From contig CALWUU010000028.1 of NCBI GenBank assembly GCA_944384835.1, positions 52,983 to 116,982 of the forward strand: a stretch of 64,000 nucleotides of DNA, in the 5' to 3' direction. Of this stretch, positions 27,205 to 38,882 are shown one piece after another. The translations under genes and the position numbers were made by a program. This DNA comes from an uncultured Clostridia bacterium (GTDB taxonomy: Bacteria > Bacillota > Clostridia > Oscillospirales > Acutalibacteraceae). The notes beneath the pieces were generated by a model. That model was not told the origin of the DNA, made no database searches, and saw only the letters and a program-made list of their open reading frames with translations. The first letter of the stretch is position 1, and the number at the start of each line of letters is the position of its first letter.

Positions 27205-27753
27205 TTAAATTTTTTTCTGATTTACAAGCATAGCTGCTTTTAGCACCGCAACCTGTGTTTTTCCATCTGGAATTTCGTTGTTTAATACCATTTCAACCGC
27301 TTTTTCTATTGGAATGAAAATTGGTTCAATAAATTCATCTTCATCAGGGTGACTATCCCCAATAGATGCGACTCTGCAAAAATACAAATGAAGCACTTCG
27401 TCACAAAACCCTGCGCTGGGATAGAATGTTCCCAAAGAAATATAATCTTTTCCAACAGCGCCTGTTTCTTCTTGCAATTCCCTCTTTGCAGCCTCAAGAG
27501 GTTGATTTTCACCCGGATCCAATTTTCCTGCAGGCAATTCCAGCAGAACCGTTTCATAAGGATAACGGAATTGGCGTACAAACAGCAATTCATTGTCATT
27601 GGTCAATGCGGCAATGGTAACACCTCCGGGATGCTCCACTACTTCTCTTGTTGCAGTATTTCCATTTGGCAATTCTACTTCATCAACACGCATTTTTAAA
27701 ATTTTTCCTTGGTACTGATATTCTTTTTTTAATGTTTTTTCTCTTAAATTCAT
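27205..27753 (-). CDS. NUDIX hydrolase, ADP-ribose pyrophosphatase-like
   Basis: A 182-residue hydrolase expected to split ADP-ribose into AMP and ribose-5-phosphate. The Nudix box is GKLDPGENQPLEAAKRELQE followed by ETGAV (about 76-100); the gap between the first Glu and REL is one residue longer than the strict consensus. Upstream VVEHPGGVTIAAL and downstream FYPSAGFCDEVLHLY match the ADPRase subgroup. The ATG at 27753 (MNLREK) has AAGGA at good spacing; a longer upstream frame has no such site and would overlap the divergent peptidase. Transcribed alone. Confidence 0.88.
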   Translation of the reverse strand: MNLREKTLKKEYQYQGKILKMRVDEVELPNGNTATREVVEHPGGVTIAALTNDNELLFVRQFRYPYETVLLELPAGKLDPGENQPLEAAKRELQEETGAVGKDYISLGTFYPSAGFCDEVLHLYFCRVASIGDSHPDEDEFIEPIFIPIEKAVEMVLNNEIPDGKTQVAVLKAAMLVNQKKI

Positions 27754-27879
27754 AAAAATCCTTCTTTCTATGGAAATCACTTGCAATATAGGGGCACTTG
27801 TTTCTATATTCGCATAATTTATAGTAAAGTTTCTTATTATTTTATAGTATCCTAGGTCATATAGCAAGGGGGAATTTTG

Positions 27880-28791
27880 TTGTACCAGTGGAATCAACAA
27901 CCCAGTGATTACAATAACATGTGCAAAATTACAAATGAAATTACATCTGCTTATCCTTATTTTCAAAAGCGTATTTACGGAAGGAGTCTGTGCGGACGTG
28001 ATTTGATTGCTTTGGAATCAACATGCAAAGGTGAATTGGGCAGACAGCCTGTTCTTTTTGCCGCTGCTTTCCATGGCATGGAATGGATTACAACCTCTAT
28101 TTTGCTCTGTTTTATCCAGAGATTATGCAAAGCTGCTCAACAAGAAGAAATATTATGCGGAAAAAATGCAACTGCCGCATTACATCGCAGCCGGCTTATT
28201 GTAGTGCCATGCGTAAATCCTGATGGTATAGAAATTCAAATACATGGTGCAGAAACAGCAGGCGAGTATACAAATTTGGTAAAAGAAGTAAGCAAGGGAG
28301 ACACTTTGCATTGGCAGTCAAATGCGCGTGGTGTAGATATTAATCATAATTTTAACGCGTATTGGCATAAACTAAGACAAATGGAAATAGAAGACGGTAT
28401 TGCAGGACCTGCAATGACCAGGTATGGAGGAGCTTATCCCGAAAGCGAACCTGAAAGCAAATATCTGGCAGACTTGACTCGTAAATGTGAATTTGGTTAT
28501 ACGCTGGCCTTCCACAGTCAAGGAGAAGAAATCTATTATGGATTTGATGACTATCTGCCTCCTAATGCAAAGCATATGGCAAAAAAGCTTGCCGCAGCAA
28601 GCGGATATCTGCTGGCGAAACCGGAAGGATTGGCTTCTTTTGGAGGATATAAAGATTGGTTTATTTGCCGATACAGACGACCGGGATTTACTATAGAAGC
28701 AGGCAAAGGAGTAAACCCGCTTCCTATTTCTCAGTTTTATGAAATTTATGAAAAAGTGGAACCAATGTTAATGGAAGCTTTATTTTTATAA
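27880..28791 (+). CDS. M14 family zinc carboxypeptidase (gamma-D-glutamyl-meso-diaminopimelate peptidase-like)
   Basis: About 303 residues. Zinc and catalytic residues of the M14 fold are visible: FHGMEW (His, Glu), VPCVNPDG, RGVDINHNF, AFHSQGEEIYYG (third zinc His) and the catalytic Glu in FTIEAGKG. It resembles the catalytic domain of endopeptidase I-type enzymes that trim peptidoglycan peptides, but has no LysM domain or signal peptide, so it may act in the cytoplasm on recycled muropeptides. The start is one of two adjacent TTG codons (27877 or 27880) behind AAGGGGG. Divergent from the NUDIX gene. Confidence 0.82.
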   Translation: MYQWNQQPSDYNNMCKITNEITSAYPYFQKRIYGRSLCGRDLIALESTCKGELGRQPVLFAAAFHGMEWITTSILLCFIQRLCKAAQQEEILCGKNATAALHRSRLIVVPCVNPDGIEIQIHGAETAGEYTNLVKEVSKGDTLHWQSNARGVDINHNFNAYWHKLRQMEIEDGIAGPAMTRYGGAYPESEPESKYLADLTRKCEFGYTLAFHSQGEEIYYGFDDYLPPNAKHMAKKLAAASGYLLAKPEGLASFGGYKDWFICRYRRPGFTIEAGKGVNPLPISQFYEIYEKVEPMLMEALFL

Positions 28792-28869
28792 TCTTAGAAT
28801 AAAAAAATATTTACGAATAGGGATAAACTATGATATAGTTAATCCATAAAATAATAAAGGAGGATTTCA

Positions 28870-29181
28870 ATGCTAGTAGTAACAACAGATCAAATACAGG
28901 GAAAAACGTTTGAAGAATTGGGTGTTGTAAAAGGAAGCACAATTCAATGCAAAAATATTGGTAAAGATATTGGAAGTTCTTTTCGGAACTTAGTAGGCGG
29001 AGAAATGAAAGCCTATGTAGAGATGATGGAACAAGCGAGAGAGATTGCCTATGAGCGTATGGTGCAGGACGCACAACGTTTAGGTGCTGATGCCATTGTT
29101 GCCATGCGTCTAGCTACATGCGCAATCGCAATGGGCGCCGCAGAGGTTATGATATATGGTACAGCAGTAAAATTTAAATAA
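28870..29181 (+). CDS. YbjQ/UPF0145 family protein
   Basis: A 103-residue protein matching the YbjQ (DUF74, putative heavy-metal-binding) family: MLVVTTDQIQGKTFEELGVV at the start, the central FRNLVGGEMKAYVEMMEQAR, and RLGADAIVAMR near residue 75. The family forms pentamers in known structures, but its biological role is unsettled. AAAGGAGG precedes the ATG, and a strong terminator follows, so it is a single-gene unit. Confidence 0.88.
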   Translation: MLVVTTDQIQGKTFEELGVVKGSTIQCKNIGKDIGSSFRNLVGGEMKAYVEMMEQAREIAYERMVQDAQRLGADAIVAMRLATCAIAMGAAEVMIYGTAVKFK

Positions 29182-29267
29182 TACGGTTGGAACAGTTTAC
29201 TTTCACAAAAACAACTGATATTTCGTACTATCCAAACATATATCTTTTTTATCAATTAGAACATCAT

Positions 29268-29299
29268 AAAGGCTGTGTTTTAATAAACACAGCCTTTTA
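29268..29299 (+). terminator. Terminator after the ybjQ-like gene
   Basis: AAAGGCTGTGTTT / AAACACAGCCTTTT with a short TAAT loop. Confidence 0.85.
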
Positions 29300-29369
29300 C
29301 CGTATAAATGACAAAATATATGGGAATCCTATCCAAATATAATATTTATAAAAAGGGTGGGACCAATAT

Positions 29370-29906
29370 ATGGATATTCGCGGAACAAAAACACAAGAAA
29401 ATCTTCTCAGAGCTTTTAACGTAGAGTCCGAAGCAAAAAATAAGTATGAAATCTATGCTGCAAAAGCCAAAAAAGACGGATACGAACAAATTGCCGCTCT
29501 TTTTCTGGAAACTGCCAGAAATGAATACGCTCATTCTAAACTATGGTTTAAATTATTAAGAAACGGTTATCCTGACACAGCCGACAATCTGAAAGCTGCC
29601 GCTAACGGAGAACATTATGAATGGACAGAAATGTATGAGTCTTTTGCAAAACAAGCAAGAGAAGAAGGCTTTGAACCAATTGCTAAACTGTTTGAAGGCG
29701 TTATGAAGATAGAAAAATCTCACGAAGAACGATATAGAACATTATTACAAAATATTGAAACGGAATCTGTATTTCAAAAGGAAACAGAAACTGTTTGGAT
29801 TTGCCGTAACTGCGGATATATTCACACTGCTCAGGAAGCGCCTGAAGTTTGTCCTGTATGTGCGCATTCACAAGCATTTTTTGAAGTTCGAGCTGAAAAC
29901 TATTAA
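29370..29906 (+). CDS. Rubrerythrin
   Basis: A 178-residue peroxide-scavenging non-haem iron protein of anaerobes. An N-terminal ferritin-like four-helix domain carries the di-iron ligands (Glu19, Glu52 with His55, Glu90, and Glu115 with His118). A C-terminal rubredoxin domain has CRNC (145-148) and CPVC (161-164). Both domains are complete, so it should reduce hydrogen peroxide using electrons from rubredoxin or NADH partners. Flanked by terminators on both sides. No PerR-type box is evident. Confidence 0.95.
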   Translation: MDIRGTKTQENLLRAFNVESEAKNKYEIYAAKAKKDGYEQIAALFLETARNEYAHSKLWFKLLRNGYPDTADNLKAAANGEHYEWTEMYESFAKQAREEGFEPIAKLFEGVMKIEKSHEERYRTLLQNIETESVFQKETETVWICRNCGYIHTAQEAPEVCPVCAHSQAFFEVRAENY

Positions 29907-29907
29907 T

Positions 29908-29938
29908 AAAAAGCCGCTTTTAAAAGCGGCTTTTTATT
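29908..29938 (+). terminator. Terminator after rubrerythrin
   Basis: AAAAAGCCGCTTT / AAAGCGGCTTTTT, a compact GC-rich hairpin with a T tail. Confidence 0.85.
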
Positions 29939-29973
29939 ATGCCAGCCAAACAAGATAACCATAAAATTACGCA

Positions 29974-30012
29974 AAAAAGAAGAACCATCTGCTGTATGGT
30001 TCTTCTTTTTTC
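29974..30012 (-). terminator. Terminator after gyrA
   Basis: AAAAGAAGAACCAT / ATGGTTCTTCTTTT on the minus strand. It closes the origin operon and also faces the rubrerythrin terminator. Confidence 0.85.
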
Positions 30013-30030
30013 ATGATTTTTTGATAGATT

Positions 30031-32562
30031 CTACTGTTTTAGATCTTCTTCATTACCTTCGTTTTCGTCAGGTACTTCATCTTGACCGTCATCTTCTATT
30101 TCTACATCTTTACTTGTTTCCTCTTCATCGTGGGGAGCTCTTGCAATGGTAACAACCTTGCTTTCCACACCGTCTACACGCATGACGCGTACACCTTTGC
30201 TTGGACGAGAACATTCGCGAATAGAACTGGCCTCAATACGGATGATGACACCGTCAGAAGATATCATAATTATATCTTCATCCAGATTTACTGCTTTTAC
30301 GGAAGCAACATCTCCGTACTTATCTACATGATAGTTAATCAGACCTTTACCGCCTCTGGTTTGCGTGCGATAATCGCTTGCAGGAGACAATCTGCCGTAA
30401 CCTGTTTCAGACACTGTCAATACCAAACCGCCTTCATGCAGAACACACATGCCAGCTACCATATCGTCTTCTTTTAGCGTCATCGCCTTCACGCCGCGGG
30501 CAGTTCTGCCCATTGCGCGCACATCTGTTTCTTTAAATCGAATAGACATACCTTTTTTGGTAGCAACCAATAATTCCTGATTTCCGTCTGTTACGTTTAC
30601 CCAAGCAAGTTCATCGCCTTCATCAAGATCAATGGCAATCACTCCGCCTTTTCTTGCAGTGTTATAAGCCGACAAGCTGGTACGTTTGATAATACCATGA
30701 CGGGTTACCATTACAAGATAACTATCCTCATCAAATTCAGGAACACGAATAATGGAAGTAACACGTTCATCTGTTGCAATTGGAAGCAAGTTTGCAATGT
30801 TCATACCTTTACTTGTACGGGAACCTTCCGGAACCTCATAACATTTTAAGCGATACACTCTTCCCAAATTGGTAAAGAACATAACGTAATCATGACTGTT
30901 AATGACGAACATTTCTGTGGGAACATCTTCATCACGGGTGGTCATACCTGTTACGCCTCTGCCGCCGCGATGCTGTGTTTTATACGTATCCATTTTCTGA
31001 CGTTTTACATAACCAAAGTTCGTCATTGTAAAGATACATTCTTCTCTTGGAATTAAATCTTCAATATCTACTTCACCGCTGACTGCAGCAATTTCTGTAC
31101 GGCGTTCATCACTGAATTTTGCTCTTACAGCCATTGCCTCTTCTTTTACAAGTTCCAGCAAACGTGATTCATTTTCCAAAATTTCTTTAAAATCTGCAAT
31201 TTTGATGCCCAAAGCTGCCAATTCATCCTCTATTTTTTGGCGTTCCAGACCTGTCAATTGTCCTAAACGCATTTGAACAATGGCATTTGCTTGTACATCA
31301 TCCAAACCAAAACGTTCCATTAAAGAAGTTTTGCCTTCCGGAATGGATTTTGCCGAACGTAAAATTGCAATTACCTCATCTATAAAGTCAAGAGCAACAC
31401 GCAAACCTTCTAAAATATGTGCGCGTTCCTCTGCTTTTCTCAAATCAAAGCGAGTACGTCTTGTTACAACATCTTTTTGAAATTTAATGTATTCGCTCAG
31501 CATTTCTGCTAATGTGAGTGTTTTCGGTTCTCCATTTACAATGGCAAGCATAATCACGCCGAATGTTGTTTGCATTTGTGTGAAAGAATACAACTGATTC
31601 AAAACAATTTGCGGAGAAGCGTCACGTTTGATGTCAATTACCATATGCATGCCATTTCTGTCAGAATGATCTTCTACATTGGAAATTCCTTCTATTCTCT
31701 TTTCTTTTACCAATTCTGCAATATTTTCAATCAATCTTGCTTTATTGACCTGGTATGGCAATTCCGTCACAATAATTTTAAAACGACCGTTTTTTTCTTC
31801 TACGATTTCCGCACGTGCACGTACAACAATTTTTCCTCTTCCTGTTGCATAAGCAGAACGAATACCACTGCGTCCCATAATAATACCGCCTGTTGGAAAA
31901 TCAGGACCTTTGATGTGCTCCATTAAGCCTTCCAAAGGAAGTTCCGGATTATCAATCATGGCACACATGCCGTCTATTACTTCTCCCATATTATGGGGAG
32001 GAATGTTGGTTGCCATACCAACGGCAATACCTGTAGAACCGTTTACCAATAAATTAGGAAAACGAGAAGGCAAAACTTCAGGCTCTTGCAAACGGTCGTC
32101 ATAGTTAGAACGGAAGTCTACCGTTTCTTTTTCAATGTCCGCTACCATTTCCATTGAGGTTTTGCTCATTCTTGCCTCTGTATAACGGTAAGCAGCTGGC
32201 GGGTCACCGTCAACAGAACCGAAATTTCCGTGTCCGTCTACAAGCATATAGCGCATAGAAAAGTCTTGAGCCAAACGTACCAATGCATCATAAACAGAAG
32301 CGTCGCCATGAGGGTGATACCTGCCCAACACAGAACCAACCGTATCCGCACATTTACGGTAAGCCCTGTCCGGATATAAGTTATTTTCAAACATGGTATA
32401 TAAAATTCTTCTGTGAACCGGTTTTAGTCCATCGCGAACATCCGGCAATGCGCGGGAAACAATAACTGACATGGAATAGTCCAAAAAGGACTTTTTCATT
32501 TCACGTTCAATATCAACGTTTATAATTTTTTCCTGCGCTTGTAGTTCTTGATTTTCTTCCAT
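30031..32562 (-). CDS. gyrA: DNA gyrase subunit A
   Basis: An 843-residue breakage-reunion subunit of the type II topoisomerase that introduces negative supercoils. The catalytic Tyr127 lies in AAYRYTEAR, and the C-terminal beta-pinwheel carries the GyrA box QHRGGRG. The quinolone-determining helix reads [17 protein letters not shown], so the position of E. coli Ser83 is Ala88 while the acidic partner Asp92 is kept. The acidic C-terminal tail (about 25 residues) is typical. The ATG follows the preceding stop without a gap, suggesting coupling with the YcxB-like gene upstream. Confidence 0.97.
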   Translation of the reverse strand: MEENQELQAQEKIINVDIEREMKKSFLDYSMSVIVSRALPDVRDGLKPVHRRILYTMFENNLYPDRAYRKCADTVGSVLGRYHPHGDASVYDALVRLAQDFSMRYMLVDGHGNFGSVDGDPPAAYRYTEARMSKTSMEMVADIEKETVDFRSNYDDRLQEPEVLPSRFPNLLVNGSTGIAVGMATNIPPHNMGEVIDGMCAMIDNPELPLEGLMEHIKGPDFPTGGIIMGRSGIRSAYATGRGKIVVRARAEIVEEKNGRFKIIVTELPYQVNKARLIENIAELVKEKRIEGISNVEDHSDRNGMHMVIDIKRDASPQIVLNQLYSFTQMQTTFGVIMLAIVNGEPKTLTLAEMLSEYIKFQKDVVTRRTRFDLRKAEERAHILEGLRVALDFIDEVIAILRSAKSIPEGKTSLMERFGLDDVQANAIVQMRLGQLTGLERQKIEDELAALGIKIADFKEILENESRLLELVKEEAMAVRAKFSDERRTEIAAVSGEVDIEDLIPREECIFTMTNFGYVKRQKMDTYKTQHRGGRGVTGMTTRDEDVPTEMFVINSHDYVMFFTNLGRVYRLKCYEVPEGSRTSKGMNIANLLPIATDERVTSIIRVPEFDEDSYLVMVTRHGIIKRTSLSAYNTARKGGVIAIDLDEGDELAWVNVTDGNQELLVATKKGMSIRFKETDVRAMGRTARGVKAMTLKEDDMVAGMCVLHEGGLVLTVSETGYGRLSPASDYRTQTRGGKGLINYHVDKYGDVASVKAVNLDEDIIMISSDGVIIRIEASSIRECSRPSKGVRVMRVDGVESKVVTIARAPHDEEETSKDVEIEDDGQDEVPDENEGNEEDLKQ

Positions 32563-33108
32563 TTATCGGACACCTTCTCGCTTAAATTTTTCTTTTAACT
32601 GTGTTTCTAAACAATGGTTTATAAAAGCACAATCTTCCTCAGCGATTGCTCTTTTTGGCATATATTTTACTTGGTCAATGCCTATTTTTATGATATATAT
32701 TTGTTTTGTTTCAATCACTTCATACAGCATATGATACGGTATGGAAGCTTTATAATTTTCTAAGTCAAACTGCATCTCTGTTTCATAAAAAAACAGCAAT
32801 TCTGACCGGCATTTTTTTTGATTAATATAAGTTTTTATCTGTTTTCTCATCAAATAAGGATGCAATGTATCGTAATACAAGCCAACTGCCAAACCGGCAA
32901 AAACAATTAACAGATAAATGATTCTTTGAAATATGGAAGTTGTAAGAAAAATAGCTCCAACCAAACCGAATATTACCATGGCAAGTCCTATCAAACGACA
33001 GCACCATCGTTCTATTTTACTATCATGGTCTTTTATGGCAGCAATTGCAAACTGATACAAATCATCTTTTGTTATAAGATAGTTTGCTGTAACCCGCTTT
33101 TGCTCCAT
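32563..33108 (-). CDS. YcxB-like membrane protein (copy 1)
   Basis: A 181-residue protein with two close membrane segments (about 38-80) and a C-terminal YcxB-type domain: IPYHMLYEVIETKQIYIIKIG followed by VKYMPKRAI. YcxB-family proteins are membrane proteins of unknown function. The gene stops exactly at the gyrA start and is co-directional with gyrB and gyrA, so gyrA translation may be coupled to it. It is one of three similar genes lying between gyrB and gyrA. Confidence 0.65.
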   Translation of the reverse strand: MEQKRVTANYLITKDDLYQFAIAAIKDHDSKIERWCCRLIGLAMVIFGLVGAIFLTTSIFQRIIYLLIVFAGLAVGLYYDTLHPYLMRKQIKTYINQKKCRSELLFFYETEMQFDLENYKASIPYHMLYEVIETKQIYIIKIGIDQVKYMPKRAIAEEDCAFINHCLETQLKEKFKREGVR

Positions 33109-33126
33109 ATGAGTCTATCCTTTCTG

Positions 33127-33159
33127 TTTTTCCACAAATAATGGGATAACTGTGGAAAA
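33127..33159. repeat. Inverted DnaA-box-like 9-mers
   Basis: TTTTCCACA (about 33128-33136) and TGTGGAAAA (33151-33159) form a perfect inverted pair 14 bp apart in the 52-bp gap between two YcxB-like genes. Each differs from the DnaA box TTATCCACA by one base. No T run follows, so a terminator is unlikely. Confidence 0.5.
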
Positions 33160-33160
33160 G

Positions 33161-33724
33161 TTATTTTGTTTTTTTATGTTTATAGATCAATACTTTTTCC
33201 AAAAAAGATGAAAGCTTCGTTTGCTGTTCATCAGAAAGATGCTTCTTTTCAATTAAAACCAAAGGTCTTTGTTCCCCGCCTAAAATAATAAACATATTTT
33301 TTGTTTCCAAACTGCGGTCTATTTCTGTCCAATACTGCCTGATAATCTCTTTTTCATTGGTAATTTCAAAAAAACTTTTGAAAAAAGAAGCTGAAAAAGG
33401 AAGCGATATCAATTGATTGGAATCAAATATTTTAGCGCCCCGCCCCTTTATAATACCCGGCCAAACAATCATAAAAAAGAGAGCCAAAAGAATGAAGAAA
33501 CTGATTGCAATTACCGGTATCATAACACTGGAAAAAAACATTTGATAAAGCGGCAATATGGATGCAGATAAAACTGCTAAAGATAAACAAATCCCTGCCT
33601 TTACCAAAGGCAGATAAATTGGGGAAATGGTACTGTGTGCAATTAAATAAGCATTTGAAAAGGAATCACGCTCTATACATAAATCATCAAATGTTAGTTC
33701 TGGAATGCTGTCTTCTGTTGACAA
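33161..33724 (-). CDS. YcxB-like membrane protein (copy 2)
   Basis: A 187-residue protein with two central membrane segments (about 40-90) and a C-terminal domain of the same design as its neighbours (IIRQYWTEIDRSLETKNMFI, then LVLIEKKHLSDEQ). Translation begins at TTG 33724 behind AGGAGG at about 6 nt; no ATG fits. The function is unknown. It is transcribed with gyrB and gyrA. The similarity to the flanking genes is by topology and motif pattern; paralogy is inferred, not aligned. Confidence 0.6.
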   Translation of the reverse strand: MSTEDSIPELTFDDLCIERDSFSNAYLIAHSTISPIYLPLVKAGICLSLAVLSASILPLYQMFFSSVMIPVIAISFFILLALFFMIVWPGIIKGRGAKIFDSNQLISLPFSASFFKSFFEITNEKEIIRQYWTEIDRSLETKNMFIILGGEQRPLVLIEKKHLSDEQQTKLSSFLEKVLIYKHKKTK

Positions 33725-33738
33725 AACGTTTCCTCCTT

Positions 33739-34413
33739 TTATGAAACTAAGTTTGTTCCGGATAGAATAATAGCTTCCACATCTGGCAAAACAGAAGGTT
33801 CAATACAGCGCACTGGTAAAATAGTAATATGTGTCGGATCCGTCTGCAATACGAATAGATGATTGGTTTTACGGCATTTTACCGTACCATCCAATGGAAT
33901 GATCCATTTTTGTTCTTCTTTTCCCATTTCTATCAGGGATGGATATATTTCCATTTGTACTTCTTCTCCGCTGGTCAATCTTTTTGCGTTTTTCTTGACA
34001 TTATACCAAGATGCCGGCCATATGACAGCTGCTAATATTAGACATAATATTGCAAAAATCAATGTTAACCAGTTCATTTGGATTGCAAACATAGCAAAAA
34101 AGAGACCTGACATGATGCATGAAATAATACTTTCAGCAATTAATCTTTTTTTCGCGCTTTTATAGCTTTTTGAAGAACGCAGCGCATCATAAATTTCATC
34201 TTCTTTTAAAACATAATTCAATTTGATGCCTGCAAAATTATCTTCAAATTCTTCTGCATCTTCATCAGGAACCAATTCTGCTTCTGAGCCGTCCCATTCT
34301 ATTTCTATTTCTCCATCTTCCAATTCTTCTTCCACTTCTCTCATATCTGCTTCTTCCTGCAGATATTCTTCCTCTTCCTGTATACTTCGAGGAGGAGTGT
34401 CGCCTTTATTCAT
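33739..34413 (-). CDS. YcxB-like membrane protein with acidic N-terminus (copy 3)
   Basis: About 224 residues. The first 65 are strikingly acidic (runs of Glu/Asp such as EEEEYLQEEADMREVEEELE), then come a short linker, two membrane segments (about 105-150) and a C-terminal domain echoing copies 1 and 2 (EEQKWIIPLDGTVKCRKTNH, HITILPVRCI). ATG 34413 is preferred because AAAGG is better placed than for ATG 34425. It follows gyrB by about 27 bp. The function is unknown; the acidic tail might bind a basic or nucleoid partner, which is speculation. Confidence 0.6.
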   Translation of the reverse strand: MNKGDTPPRSIQEEEEYLQEEADMREVEEELEDGEIEIEWDGSEAELVPDEDAEEFEDNFAGIKLNYVLKEDEIYDALRSSKSYKSAKKRLIAESIISCIMSGLFFAMFAIQMNWLTLIFAILCLILAAVIWPASWYNVKKNAKRLTSGEEVQMEIYPSLIEMGKEEQKWIIPLDGTVKCRKTNHLFVLQTDPTHITILPVRCIEPSVLPDVEAIILSGTNLVS

Positions 34414-34440
34414 TGCAGTTACCATACCTTTCTGTGAAAA

Positions 34441-36414
<1,974 letters not shown>

Positions 36415-36768
36415 TTATTTTTTTTGTCTTGTTGTTCTCGTAGAATATTTAGCATTTTCCGGTTTCACATAGCGTATTACAAGCGGAATCATAACAACAA
36501 TTGAAATGATGCCAACTAACAAAACCCCTGCCATATATAAAAAGTTAATATTAGGTATAAAAATATATAAACAAACATTAACTAATAAAATAATCATTAC
36601 CATAACCGCAATTAAAATACTAAAAGTTGATTCCAACATTACTTTAAATTTCTGTTTACATTTTGGACATTGAATGTCTTCCTGCCCTCTGTTTTTCATA
36701 ACTTCCTTATATTTAAAATGCTGACCGCAGTATGGACAAACTGGTAATGCTAACGGAGCTTGTTTCAT
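36415..36768 (-). CDS. Small zinc-ribbon protein with two membrane segments
   Basis: About 117 residues. An N-terminal CPYC ... CPKC zinc ribbon with a 19-residue spacing resembles the clostridial and bacillar CxxC-20-CxxC protein family. It is followed by two membrane helices (about 45-100) and a basic tail. The ATG at 36768 (MKQAPLALP) has AAGGAG upstream; an earlier ATG does not. It lies 33 bp before gyrB. The function is unknown; the paired arrangement with the next zinc-ribbon membrane gene suggests a duplicated module. Confidence 0.6.
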   Translation of the reverse strand: MKQAPLALPVCPYCGQHFKYKEVMKNRGQEDIQCPKCKQKFKVMLESTFSILIAVMVMIILLVNVCLYIFIPNINFLYMAGVLLVGIISIVVMIPLVIRYVKPENAKYSTRTTRQKK

Positions 36769-36806
36769 AAATACATTTCTCCTTTCCATAGAACAAAATT
36801 ATAAAA

Positions 36807-37442
36807 TTAAATGACACGTGTATTCTGCATATCATCTTGAACAGATTTCTTTTTACGCTTTGCACCGGGAGGAGCAATCTTCTTTAAGCGAATTAAAAAA
36901 ACAGATGCACAGAAAAAGACTAAGAATGGAATAAAAATTAATACTATGGACCAAATATACATATCAACTAAAAAAGTAAAAATCAAAACTAAAATAATAC
37001 TGATAATAACAGTAGTAATAGCCATAGGTACAATTATTTTATCTATCACTACCGCAGACCTGTTTCCACACTCTGTACAAAAATAATCACCTTTGTTCTT
37101 CATCATCCATGTACGGAATAATCCAACTTTTTTTCCGCAGTAAGGGCAGAACGATTGATAAAATCTACCTTTTTTTTGCGGAATGTGCATTTTATTGGTT
37201 GTTTGAGAATCATTATGATATACATTTTGGGTGGAACTATGTTGTTTATTTAATTCTTTTTGAGGCTGAGAAACAGAAGGCTTATTTTTTTCTTTGTTTT
37301 TTAATGTTCGTTTCACTTTTGAACTTATTTTTTCTTTTTGTACCTGCTCTTTTTTCTCATTTTCTTTCACTAAAGAATTAAATAAATCTCTATAATCTAC
37401 TTTTTCATTTTCATTTTCGCGATTTTGATTTTCAGTACTCAT
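36807..37442 (-). CDS. Zinc-ribbon membrane protein with charged N-terminal tail
   Basis: A 211-residue protein. The first 90 residues are very hydrophilic and Lys/Glu/Gln-rich, probably disordered. Then comes a CPYC ... CTEC ribbon (about 98-125), two membrane helices (about 133-185) and a basic C-terminus. The ATG has AAAGGA upstream. It is co-directional, 17 bp or so from its smaller homologue and 34 bp after remB. No characterised family is recognised. Confidence 0.6.
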   Translation of the reverse strand: MSTENQNRENENEKVDYRDLFNSLVKENEKKEQVQKEKISSKVKRTLKNKEKNKPSVSQPQKELNKQHSSTQNVYHNDSQTTNKMHIPQKKGRFYQSFCPYCGKKVGLFRTWMMKNKGDYFCTECGNRSAVVIDKIIVPMAITTVIISIILVLIFTFLVDMYIWSIVLIFIPFLVFFCASVFLIRLKKIAPPGAKRKKKSVQDDMQNTRVI

Positions 37443-37476
37443 TCCATCCGTCCTTTCTCTGTCTTAATCATACAGT

Positions 37477-37749
37477 TTATACATTTGAAATATCATTCAT
37501 ATAGTTTGTTCTTTTTAGCAAAGTGGAAGAAGATATTTGAGAAATATAAACGATGGTATTTTCTTTATGATCTTTACACAATATAAATGTTTTTGGCATT
37601 TCCATTGAAACATTAATTACTTTGCCGGATTTCTCAGCTTTTGCCAAAAATTCTCTTGTAATTTTTGAAATAGTAGATGTTTCAAGATCAAAAATCCCGA
37701 CAACTTCACTCATTTTTACAACAATATCTTGTCCTAAATGCAAATACAT
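37477..37749 (-). CDS. remB: RemB-like extracellular matrix regulator (DUF370)
   Basis: A 90-residue protein beginning MYLHLGQDIVVKMSEVVGIFDLE, the hallmark of RemB/YaaB next to recF in Firmicutes. Relatives bind DNA and affect biofilm matrix genes in Bacillus; here the role is inferred from family and position. The ATG at 37749 is chosen for its GGAGG 7 nt upstream. It follows recF by 23 bp in the origin operon. Confidence 0.88.
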   Translation of the reverse strand: MYLHLGQDIVVKMSEVVGIFDLETSTISKITREFLAKAEKSGKVINVSMEMPKTFILCKDHKENTIVYISQISSSTLLKRTNYMNDISNV

Positions 37750-37772
37750 CAAGCTGCCTCCTTTTGACCTTT

Positions 37773-38882
37773 TTAAGATTCTAATATTATTTGTTCTGTC
37801 AGATTTCCCTGATAAATTTTAAATAAAGCGCCTTGTTTTAATTGATGAATGGTATTCGGATCACAGCAAGTAATAAAAACTTGTTGGTCTTTTAAATGAT
37901 TCAAAATATAATCCTGTCTGTTTTCATCCAATTCACTCATAACATCATCCAAAAACATAACAGGCTTATCTCCCGTAATGGATTCCATTACTTTCGATTC
38001 AGCCAATTTTAATGCAAGCGCTACAGAGCGCTGCTGACCTTGCGAACCAAAAGACCTTGCGGAAATCTTATTAATATAAAAAGAAATATCATCTCTATGA
38101 GGTCCCACAGTTGTATATCCAACCATCAAGTCTGACCTTTGAGATGCTTTTAATTTTTCATAAAAACATGTTTCTATTTCTCTTTGACCTTCTTTTAAAA
38201 AAGAAGAATCATATTTTAATGAAAAATGTTCTTTTTTGGAAGAAATTCCGTGATAAATTTCTTCTACAATCGGCTGCAGTCTATCTAAATAGGAAAAACG
38301 TTCTTTTATAATAGAAACACCGTATTTTACAAGTTTTTCATTCCAAATTTCAAGCGTGTCTTTTAATTCAGGATGCTTTACAATTTCTTTTAATAACATG
38401 TTTCTTTGAGATAATGTTCTATTATAATGCATCAATAATTTTGCATAGGCAGGCTTGCTTTGACATAAACTTCCGTCAATAAAATTTCTGCGATTGACAG
38501 GACCCTCTTTTACAAGTGATAAATGCTGGGGAGAAAATACAACAGCACAAAATTTTCCCACCAAAGAAGAAGCTGATTTTTTTGGTATATCATTTATTGT
38601 AACACTTCTTCTTCCGTTCGTCATGTTGATTTTTGCGTATTGTTCTCTTTCCTGACTAAAAAATTTCATATTCATTTCAAAAGTAGTCTTTCCAAACGCA
38701 ATTAATTCACTGTCTTTTGCTCCTCTAAATGAATGTCCTCCCGTAAAAATCCACATTGCTTCCAATAAATTTGTTTTTCCTTGTGCATTTTGTCCGTAAA
38801 TAACATTAATTTGAGGAATGGGCTTTAATATTACATGAGAAAGATTTCGATAATTTGAAATTTCTATTTCTTTTATAATCAA
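37773..38882 (-). CDS. recF: DNA replication and repair protein RecF
   Basis: A 369-residue SMC-like ATPase that loads RecA at single-strand gaps together with RecO and RecR. The Walker A is GQNAQGKT near residue 30, preceded by ISNYRNL. The ABC signature region [19 protein letters not shown] and Walker [14 protein letters not shown] are present. The start is TTG 38882, overlapping the upstream stop in a TTGA junction, so it is translationally coupled to the S4-domain gene. Confidence 0.96.
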   Translation of the reverse strand: MIIKEIEISNYRNLSHVILKPIPQINVIYGQNAQGKTNLLEAMWIFTGGHSFRGAKDSELIAFGKTTFEMNMKFFSQEREQYAKINMTNGRRSVTINDIPKKSASSLVGKFCAVVFSPQHLSLVKEGPVNRRNFIDGSLCQSKPAYAKLLMHYNRTLSQRNMLLKEIVKHPELKDTLEIWNEKLVKYGVSIIKERFSYLDRLQPIVEEIYHGISSKKEHFSLKYDSSFLKEGQREIETCFYEKLKASQRSDLMVGYTTVGPHRDDISFYINKISARSFGSQGQQRSVALALKLAESKVMESITGDKPVMFLDDVMSELDENRQDYILNHLKDQQVFITCCDPNTIHQLKQGALFKIYQGNLTEQIILES

